Source: CS3-C152 sp964347025
Lineage (GTDB): Archaea > Aenigmatarchaeota > Aenigmatarchaeia > QMZP01 > QMZT01
DNA: 64,000 nt
Assembly: GCA_964347025.1 (NCBI GenBank)
Contig: CAYFWU010000001.1
Span: 1 to 64,000, forward strand
Direction: 5' to 3'
Shown here in pieces: positions 58,416 through 64,000 of the stretch. The translations under genes were made by a program, and so were the position numbers. The notes below the pieces were generated by a model. It searched no databases. It saw nothing but the letters and a program-made list of their open reading frames with translations, and was not told where the DNA came from. The first letter of the stretch is position 1. The number at the start of each line of letters is the position of its first letter.

Positions 58416-59447
58416 ATGGAAGATCTGTTGAAAAGACTTGTTGAAGCACCATCCATTTCGGGTTCCGAAGGGAATGTTAGAGATATGATAATGAAGGAGA
58501 TAAAGCCACACGTGGATGATATTAGGGTTGATAAAATAGGTAATCTCATTGCTAGAAAGGGCAAGGGGTCCCCTAAAATAATGATAAATGCGCACATGGA
58601 CGAAATTGGATTGATGGTAAAACACATAGACGAGAAAGGTTTCATAAGGTTCGAGCCAATAGGAGGCTGGGATAACAAGATAATCCAGGCACAAAAATTC
58701 AAAATACATGGTTCTAAAGGAACTGTAATAGGGGTTGTAGGAGCAAAAGCGATACATCTTCAAGAAAGGGAAGAAGGCAAGAAGACAACAAAGATAAAGG
58801 ACATGTTCATTGATGTTGGAGCAAAAAACAAGAAAGAAGTTGAAAAGATGGGGATTAGTGTTGGCGATTTCATAACCCAGCACGGTGGATTTAACAAACT
58901 TGGTGGCTCTAGAGTAACAGGATACGGCTTTGATGATAGAATAGGGTGCCTAGAACTGATAGAAATTGTCAAGGGACTTAAAAAGTTCAAGGGAACTGTT
59001 TACGCTGTTGGAACGGTTAAGGAGGAGCTAGGGCTAATAGGCATAAGAGGATCAACATTCAGTATAAACCCTGATGTCCTTATATCTTTGGATGTTACCT
59101 TCAGCGGTGATGTACCTCACCTGAAACCGCATGAAGCAATAGCAATTATGGGCAATGGACCTGCACTGCTCATCAAGGATTCATTGAGCATAATACAAGA
59201 CAATCTTAAGAAATGGGTTCAGAATGTTGCAAAAAAGAACAAGATCCCATTACAATATGATGTATTGAGTGCTGGGGCAACCGACTCTTCTATAGCATCG
59301 ACAATTAGAGAAGGCATCCCATCCTTAGCGATATTAACACCTTCACGTTATATGCATACACCCGTTGAGATCGCGGATATGAAGGACGTGAAGAATGCAG
59401 TGGAGATTGTTAAAGAACTTGTTAAGAGTGCGCACAAACACCTATAG
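58416..59447 (+). CDS. M42-family aminopeptidase (TET type)
   Basis: This is a 343-residue metallopeptidase of the M42 family. NAHMDEIGLMVKHIDEKGFIRFEPIGGWD holds the first metal His/Asp. GYGFDDRIGC is the bridging-Asp motif, and TVKEELGLIGIRGS the catalytic Glu pair. TPSRYMHTPVE holds the last His. Members form dodecameric TET particles that finish peptide degradation after the proteasome. The gene is single, with its own AT-rich promoter (AATATTATATATC, at about 58386). Confidence 0.9.
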   Translation: MEDLLKRLVEAPSISGSEGNVRDMIMKEIKPHVDDIRVDKIGNLIARKGKGSPKIMINAHMDEIGLMVKHIDEKGFIRFEPIGGWDNKIIQAQKFKIHGSKGTVIGVVGAKAIHLQEREEGKKTTKIKDMFIDVGAKNKKEVEKMGISVGDFITQHGGFNKLGGSRVTGYGFDDRIGCLELIEIVKGLKKFKGTVYAVGTVKEELGLIGIRGSTFSINPDVLISLDVTFSGDVPHLKPHEAIAIMGNGPALLIKDSLSIIQDNLKKWVQNVAKKNKIPLQYDVLSAGATDSSIASTIREGIPSLAILTPSRYMHTPVEIADMKDVKNAVEIVKELVKSAHKHL

Positions 59448-59825
59448 AACCTTCACATGTTCACGTATTGGTATCACTTCCAGTTCACCCTTGTAAAACT
59501 GAACATTACCAATTACGTTGAGCTCATTTTCATCTTTTATTTCATTTATATTCACGCCACTCAATTCCAACAACTCTAATGTATCTTTCCATAAAACAAT
59601 CTTTATCTCCCCTGTATCGTCCTTAAGATCGAAGAATGCATTTCCTTTATTAATTTTTAAACTAGTTATCCTTCCTGTTATGTTCACAGTTCTGCCCACA
59701 TAGCTGGAATCAATTTCACCTATATTCACGTGAAATGAATGTAGTTGATTAACAAGAAAATACAGCACTAACAAACCAATAACAACGCCTATGAATGAAA
59801 TTTTTGTCAATTTAGCTTCATTCAT
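59442..59825 (-). CDS. Membrane-anchored OB-fold protein
   Basis: The 127-residue protein has one N-terminal TM helix (about 9-27, ISFIGVVIGLLVLYFLVNQ) and then a single OB-fold (about 42-125: RTVNITGRITSLKINKGNAFFDLKDDTGEIKIVLWKDT), of the tRNA_anti/RPA type. It ends ELEVIPIREHVKVL. Such anchored OB-folds occur in archaea but have no clear role. The gene abuts thpR, 1 bp apart on the same strand. Confidence 0.75.
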   Translation of the reverse strand: MNEAKLTKISFIGVVIGLLVLYFLVNQLHSFHVNIGEIDSSYVGRTVNITGRITSLKINKGNAFFDLKDDTGEIKIVLWKDTLELLELSGVNINEIKDENELNVIGNVQFYKGELEVIPIREHVKVL

Positions 59826-59826
59826 A

Positions 59827-60375
59827 TCAATTTCCTCCCAGCTTAAAAACTGCTAAATCAGTATATACAGGCCCATTTCTGGTAAGGACACTGCTTTTTA
59901 ACTTCACGTCTTTCACGGCCATTTCACCTATCTTCACATCTTTATGTTTATTTATGAAATCCAAAAGTAGGTCCCTGTTCCTTCCCGATTTGACCCGTCC
60001 TATGGTTAAGTGTGGCGATTTATTTTTTTCACCGATATTTAAGCAATCATTCATATTCTTCACCAACTTCACAAAATCATCTTTACCTTCATCCACATCC
60101 AGCCATAAAGTTTTTATATGTTTCGGGCTTCCAAAATAACATAGTCCCTGTATGTTTATTTTGAAAACATAATTTCCCCTCAGGCCCCTTTCAACAGATT
60201 TTTTAATCACATCAACTTCATCCTCTTCAACTTCCCCAAGAAACTTTAGCGTGAAATGAAGATTTTCAGGCTCCACCAGCTTGATATCCAAATTCATACT
60301 AATTATCTCATTCTGGATCTCCTTTACTTGCTTTGCAAGATCCTTGTTCAAATCAACCGCCAAAAAACACCGCAT
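59827..60375 (-). CDS. thpR: RNA 2',3'-cyclic phosphodiesterase (ThpR)
   Basis: The 182-residue 2H phosphoesterase has both H-x-T/S-x motifs, HFTLKFLGEV (near residue 43) and HLTIGRVKSG (near 123). It would open 2',3'-cyclic phosphate ends of RNA or tRNA, reactions that follow archaeal tRNA intron processing. It precedes the OB-fold gene and is divergent from the ATPase gene. Confidence 0.9.
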   Translation of the reverse strand: MRCFLAVDLNKDLAKQVKEIQNEIISMNLDIKLVEPENLHFTLKFLGEVEEDEVDVIKKSVERGLRGNYVFKINIQGLCYFGSPKHIKTLWLDVDEGKDDFVKLVKNMNDCLNIGEKNKSPHLTIGRVKSGRNRDLLLDFINKHKDVKIGEMAVKDVKLKSSVLTRNGPVYTDLAVFKLGGN

Positions 60376-60456
60376 AAAAATTTATTGTTAAATTTATATA
60401 TAAATTTCATCCACCTTCACTAAATATTTAAATATTTTAGCCAAATATATGAAATT

Positions 60457-61533
60457 ATGAACTTGGATATGAACTTAAGTGAAAAATATGTGAAGTTGTT
60501 CAGTTGGAGTGAAAATCCATTCAGCTTTAAGATACTACCTAACCTATTTGTAGGTTATATGAAAGAAACAGAGAACATTTTAGACAATATAAGAAGCATG
60601 GACAAGTTCTCTCTCCTACTCGGACCTACGGGTTCTGGTAAAACAACCCTCCTTAAGTTTATAGCAGACAAATTTGATGGTAAAAGCATTTTCTACTTAT
60701 CGAAACCGCCAAAAAATCCAGAAGACTGGGTAAATATATTCACGAACTTCATAGGATTTGGAATAATGGAGAGGCTCTTTTCAAGAAGAAAGAATCTCAA
60801 CTTGTATAACCTTAGTGAATGGGTAAACAAAAAAACACAAAGAAGGAAAATTGTCCTACTCTTGGATGAAGGACATGAGGCCACAATAGAAACGCTTGAA
60901 TGGCTGAGAACCCTGACAGATCAGATAGATAATCTATCAATCGTGATAGCAGGTTTGCCCACCCTCGAACAGATTCTGAGAGAAAATCTTGAAACCTTCA
61001 TAAGGAGGGTAAGTACGAAGGTGGAGCTAACGAATCTCACAAAATCGGAAACAAGAGAACTTATTAAAAAAAGAATAGAATGGGTTGGCGGTAATGATAT
61101 AAAACCTTTCACTTCTGAAACCATACAGGTTATACACGAAAAGACAGGGGGGTTCCCCAGAGAGGTAATAAAACTGTGCAACGATTTTGTTCAAAAAGCG
61201 ACCGAAAGAAACATATCTACAATAGACCCCAATTTCCTGGAAGAAATCAGAACGGAAGCACCCAGAAGGGTTTCATTGGGGAGCATAAACAACCTACCAT
61301 CTCGTCAGAAGCTTATTTTGGAACTATTGAATAAAAACAAAGATATAACACCATCAGAAGTGGTCTCAAACATCGAACTGGATGGATACCGGGATAAGGA
61401 AAATGCAATAAGATCGGTTAACAATATACTTAAGAGACTCTTGAAGGACGGTTTGGTAACGAGAAGGAGAGCAGGCAAGACATTCCAATACAAACTTTCA
61501 GATAAAGTAAAAACAATGATGGTTAATGCGTAA
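60457..61533 (+). CDS. AAA+ ATPase with C-terminal winged helix (Orc/ExeA-like)
   Basis: The 358-residue protein has Walker A GPTGSGKTT (near residue 56-64), Walker B IVLLLDEGHE (near 132-141) and the sensor region LSIVIAGLPTLEQIL. The C-terminal part (about 275-358) is a winged helix (KNKDITPSEVVSNIELDG, AIRSVNNILKRLLKDGLVTRRRAGK). This is ExeA/TniB-like or a distant Orc/Cdc6 relative. An origin or mobile-element role is conceivable, but no transposase is near. A start at 60469 (second Met) is possible. A TATA-like TATTTAAATATTTTA sits upstream. Confidence 0.7.
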   Translation: MNLDMNLSEKYVKLFSWSENPFSFKILPNLFVGYMKETENILDNIRSMDKFSLLLGPTGSGKTTLLKFIADKFDGKSIFYLSKPPKNPEDWVNIFTNFIGFGIMERLFSRRKNLNLYNLSEWVNKKTQRRKIVLLLDEGHEATIETLEWLRTLTDQIDNLSIVIAGLPTLEQILRENLETFIRRVSTKVELTNLTKSETRELIKKRIEWVGGNDIKPFTSETIQVIHEKTGGFPREVIKLCNDFVQKATERNISTIDPNFLEEIRTEAPRRVSLGSINNLPSRQKLILELLNKNKDITPSEVVSNIELDGYRDKENAIRSVNNILKRLLKDGLVTRRRAGKTFQYKLSDKVKTMMVNA

Positions 61534-61587
61534 TTTTTAAATACTTTGTTTTTAAATATATAGCATAATGTTTTCAGGAGGGGTATT

Positions 61588-61848
61588 ATGGAAGAGAGAG
61601 TGAGAAGCAGACAACTGGTCGGCAAGATATTAGTTTCTGAGGAAACAGGAAAGAAGTTTGGTGTTGTTGGTGATCTTGATTACATTATAGAATCAGGCGA
61701 GCTTATAAATCTGGTTTTAATTGAACCAACAAAGCATACAACTGAACTCAATCTTCAGGAAGATGACAGGGGAAGGGTTCTGGTTCCCTTTTCAGCTGTA
61801 AAATCAGTTGGAGATTTCGTAATAGTTACGGAAAAGGATATAATTTAA
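61588..61848 (+). CDS. PRC-barrel domain protein
   Basis: The 86-residue protein is a single PRC-barrel (VGKILVSEETGKKFGVVGDLDYI, GRVLVPFSAVKSVGDFVIVTEKDI). Small PRC-barrel proteins are frequent in archaea and often of unknown role. A strong TATA-like TTTTTAAATATATAG and a GGAGGGG ribosome-binding site precede the ATG. It lies downstream of the ATPase gene but has its own promoter. Confidence 0.82.
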   Translation: MEERVRSRQLVGKILVSEETGKKFGVVGDLDYIIESGELINLVLIEPTKHTTELNLQEDDRGRVLVPFSAVKSVGDFVIVTEKDII

Positions 61849-61913
61849 TCTCCAGACCATTTTATTCCAGATTTTAGGATAGATATAAATTTGACCCGGT
61901 CAATATACTATTT

Positions 61914-62216
61914 ATGAGAGAGAAAGGATACTATCGAAATACAATAAAAAACGTTATGCAGATACTAAATTTACTGAAAAAATACGAAAAAACAGGGGAA
62001 TTGCTAACGATATCTAAAATATCAAAATTAACAGGCATGCATAAATGGACAGTGTCCAGAACCCTGGATCTCTATATGCAGAATTTTGTTGAAATAACTA
62101 TCCCAGATGGTTTTGAAGATGTCGGTTTACATATAAAATTCGTAAGATTAAAGAGACCTGACATAACAAAAGAACAGGTTTTACGCCTACTTAAACTGCG
62201 AAGTCTCACTTTTTAA
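61914..62216 (+). CDS. Small helix-turn-helix protein
   Basis: This 100-residue protein has a winged HTH at about 25-75 (LLTISKISKLTGMHKWTVSRTLDLYMQNFVEITI), ending in a KRPDITKEQVLRLLKLRSL tail. It has no recognised effector domain. It is convergent with radA and overlaps it by 4 bp. A TATA-like ATATAAATTTGACC lies upstream. Confidence 0.6.
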   Translation: MREKGYYRNTIKNVMQILNLLKKYEKTGELLTISKISKLTGMHKWTVSRTLDLYMQNFVEITIPDGFEDVGLHIKFVRLKRPDITKEQVLRLLKLRSLTF

Positions 62217-63148
62217 TCCCTCACACCCTCTGTTATTACCCTGAACACAGCCTCTCCTTCTGGCATGTTCGGTGAGTCTATCAGCTTCGCTATCCTTTTA
62301 TCTCCTTTGGATTTCCTGAGATAAACACGGAACGTCGCCTGATGCCCTAATATGTGACCTCCTATGGGGGCAGTCGGGTCCCCGAAAAGAACATCCGGCC
62401 TTGCCATAACCTGATTTGTTACGTATATGGCCACGTTGTAGACATCGGCTAACCTTTGTAGTTTATGCAGGTGTCTGTTCAGTTTTTGCTGACGGTCGGC
62501 CAGAGTTCCTCTTCCCGTGTAATCCGAACGGAAAGATGACGTTACAGAATCAACTATCAAAAGTTTAATATCCTCTTTCTTTAGTATCTCCTCTGCTTTC
62601 TCGGCCAAGAGGACTTGATGATCTGAATTGTAAGCCCTTGCAACAAAGACGTTTTCCATAGTTTTCTTGGGATCAAGACCCAAGGATTCTGCCATTTGCT
62701 GGATTCTTTCAGGTCTGAATGTTTGCTCGGTGTCTATGAAGAGCGCCTTACCTCCCATGCCACCTTTTTCCTTCGGGAGCTGGACCGTTACAGCCAGCTG
62801 ATGTGCCAACTGAGATTTCCCTGAACCATATGCACCATGCATCTCTGTTATTGCCTGCGTTTCGATTCCTCCACCAAGCAGGTCATCCAGTGCTTTGGAA
62901 CCGGTTGTTATTTTACCAACTTGTTCCCTCTTTTTTAAAACATCGCCTGCTGACTCGAAACCCATTTCCAGCTTTTGCCTCGCTCCAGCTATTATCTTGT
63001 TTGCACTTTCAACACCCAGTCCAGTAGCGGCTGACAGTTCCCCGGCCGAGGCAGCAGCTATACTCATAATATTATCATAACCAGATTCCTTTAACTTTTC
63101 CAAAGTTTTATCTCCAACCCCAGGCAAACCAGTCAGATCCTTTGACAT
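62213..63148 (-). CDS. radA: DNA repair/recombination protein RadA
   Basis: The 311-residue archaeal recombinase has an N-terminal helix-hairpin-helix domain (about 1-60, LPGVGDKTLEKLKESGY). The core has Walker A GAYGSGKS (residues 105-112), LFIDTEQTFRPERI, Walker B LLIVDSVTSSFR, and the L2 loop region. No intein interrupts the gene. It is convergent with the small HTH gene; an RPA gene lies upstream on the same strand, so repair genes are grouped. Confidence 0.95.
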   Translation of the reverse strand: MSKDLTGLPGVGDKTLEKLKESGYDNIMSIAAASAGELSAATGLGVESANKIIAGARQKLEMGFESAGDVLKKREQVGKITTGSKALDDLLGGGIETQAITEMHGAYGSGKSQLAHQLAVTVQLPKEKGGMGGKALFIDTEQTFRPERIQQMAESLGLDPKKTMENVFVARAYNSDHQVLLAEKAEEILKKEDIKLLIVDSVTSSFRSDYTGRGTLADRQQKLNRHLHKLQRLADVYNVAIYVTNQVMARPDVLFGDPTAPIGGHILGHQATFRVYLRKSKGDKRIAKLIDSPNMPEGEAVFRVITEGVRD

Positions 63149-63187
63149 AAAACCACCTCGTTAACCTTTATATTTCTTTTTAAGACT

Positions 63188-64000
63188 TTAATCTTTAATG
63201 CCCTCTATTCTTTCCAACATATTTTTAGTTTCCTTCTCGGTATCCATAATTTCAACTTCATTTGACATGAATTCCATTCTATCTGTAAACTGATTCTTCT
63301 TAATCCTCCCTCTGATCATGAATTCCTTACCCAAGACATCAAAATTTTCATAAATCGATAAAGGATCGGCATGTTTTGAGGCCAAGTCCCTTATGTCTTC
63401 GGTATTCTTGTCTAAAATCTTCTCGGCCAAGTCCCTGAAAAAGACCACGCGTACGTTCCCTGAACCATCATCAACAACCCCCGATATCACAAGCTGATAT
63501 TTGGGTTCAATGTTTCCGTGATCCTTACATGCCCAGACGTCTCCTGATTTTTCAATCCTAGTTTCACACTTAGGGCAGACCTCAAAGAAAGGGTTCCTTC
63601 TGAATAACTGAACGAGAGAAGCACGAATTTCGCTGTACTCACCTTCCTTCAAGCCACTGATATCCTTCGTTTTAACTGTCTCGAAATCCCTTTGGATATC
63701 CTCGCCTTTGGGCACTCCCAAATCTTTCCCTTCAACCCTTTCAATCTTACCGAACTTTCCCAATCTAAGCTCGTTGTTACCTCTGCTATCCTCTTTTACA
63801 TATCCACTGCTGACCCTAAGGACATCGTTTTCATTTATTTGCAGTGTTTTAAGAAGATCTATCTCCTTGTCCCACAGTGACAACCGAATCGTCCCTGTCT
63901 CGTCTCCTAATACCAAGTTAACAACAGAACCGCTCCTTCCATTCTTATCAAAATCCCTTTTTTCAGCAACATTCACAACCCTTCCAATTAAATCCACGGA
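63188..64000 (-). CDS. rpa: Replication protein A (RPA/SSB-like), N-terminus beyond window
   Basis: This is the C-terminal part, at least 270 residues, of an ssDNA-binding RPA. The visible frame opens with the OB-fold run VDLIGRVVNVAEKRDF...SVVNLVLGDETGTIRLSLWD. A zinc-finger segment (FEVCPKCETRIEKSGDVWACKDHG) and a second OB-fold (YQLVISGVVDDGSGNVRVVFFRD) follow. The true start lies upstream of 64000, since family members have sequence before this OB-fold; the GTG at 63997 is not a likely start. It precedes radA by about 40 bp. Confidence 0.85.
   Translation of the reverse strand, partial: SVDLIGRVVNVAEKRDFDKNGRSGSVVNLVLGDETGTIRLSLWDKEIDLLKTLQINENDVLRVSSGYVKEDSRGNNELRLGKFGKIERVEGKDLGVPKGEDIQRDFETVKTKDISGLKEGEYSEIRASLVQLFRRNPFFEVCPKCETRIEKSGDVWACKDHGNIEPKYQLVISGVVDDGSGNVRVVFFRDLAEKILDKNTEDIRDLASKHADPLSIYENFDVLGKEFMIRGRIKKNQFTDRMEFMSNEVEIMDTEKETKNMLERIEGIKD

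Noticed and set aside
59440..60520. Very dense GTGAA/TTCAC pentamers over the OB-fold and thpR genes, resembling the motif in the polB spacer.
   Set aside because: Most copies fall on Val-Lys, Val-Asn and Gly-Glu codons in the minus-strand genes, so codon use explains them without a special signal.
1..64000. CRISPR arrays, insertion sequences, phage or toxin-antitoxin genes, inteins in polB or radA.
   Set aside because: I saw no spaced repeats, transposase or integrase motifs, and the polymerase and RadA motifs are uninterrupted.

Overview
The window is chromosomal DNA of an archaeon. It holds about 60 protein genes, almost all informational or core-metabolic, and no insertion sequence, CRISPR array, rRNA or phage gene that I can see. 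Archaeal hallmarks are RNA polymerase subunit Rpo11, NAC, thermosome, Dph2, RadA, RPA, B-family polymerase, the PolD small subunit, Orc1/Cdc6, archaeal DnaG, archaeal AlaRS and CCA-adding enzyme, A-type ATP synthase, AglB, and an intron-bearing tRNA. PolD, DnaG and the SecDF pair point to the euryarchaeal/DPANN side. The tRNA-Ile(UAU), the purC remnant and several trimmed proteins suggest a DPANN or deep-branching lineage with a reduced genome. This placement is inference; no rRNA is present to settle it.

Layout. 0-5 kb: DUF99 (partial), rpo11, phosphohexomutase, class II HMG-CoA reductase, dph2, DUF1512. 5-8 kb: an exported protein, the first 59 codons of an archaeal-type SAICAR synthase (purC), then an adenylosuccinate lyase of the long human/Clostridium-like type. 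7.6-15.4 kb: secF-secD, geranylgeranyl reductase-like flavoprotein, an HTH regulator, and the archaeal mevalonate cluster HMG-CoA synthase-thiolase-DUF35. 15.5-19 kb: aglB and a GlcNAc-1-P transferase (N-glycosylation). 19-27.2 kb: the complete A-type ATP synthase operon H-I-K-E-C-F-A-B-x-D, with an extra two-TM membrane protein x between B and D. 28-36.3 kb: a replication block with polB, a 215-bp repeat-rich spacer, a TctA-type permease, a COG1709 regulator, a phosphoesterase, a PolD small subunit (DP1) that has lost its phosphodiesterase core, orc1/cdc6, and upstream of it a likely replication origin with ORB-like repeats. 36-41 kb: aminotransferase, ADP-forming acyl-CoA synthetase alpha subunit, cyclic-2,3-DPG-synthetase-like GTPase, TrkA. 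41-45.4 kb: a pilin-like gene and four tandem paralogous lipoproteins. 45.4-49.6 kb: endonuclease Q, a tRNA-Ile(UAU) with two introns (anticodon loop and T loop), thermosome, coiled-coil protein, type IV pilin. 49.6-56 kb: alaS, the L1-L10-P1 ribosomal operon, CCA-adding enzyme. 56-64 kb: CBS, Toprim and DnaG genes, TET-type peptidase, membrane OB-fold, ThpR, an Orc/ExeA-like ATPase, PRC-barrel, HTH, radA and a partial RPA.

How the parts fit. The mevalonate genes (thiolase, HMG-CoA synthase, DUF35, HMG-CoA reductase) and the geranylgeranyl reductase supply archaeal ether lipids. ManB, the GPT and AglB fit dolichol-linked glycan assembly and transfer to secreted proteins exported through Sec with SecDF. 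The lipoproteins and pilins are probable surface clients. Replication and repair genes (PolB, DP1, Orc1, RadA, RPA, EndoQ) are spread over the second half. The most noteworthy signals are the two-intron tRNA, the gutted DP1 beside a free-standing phosphoesterase, the origin and the second repeat cluster, the purC remnant before a foreign-looking purB, the lipoprotein array, and the extra membrane gene in the ATPase operon.
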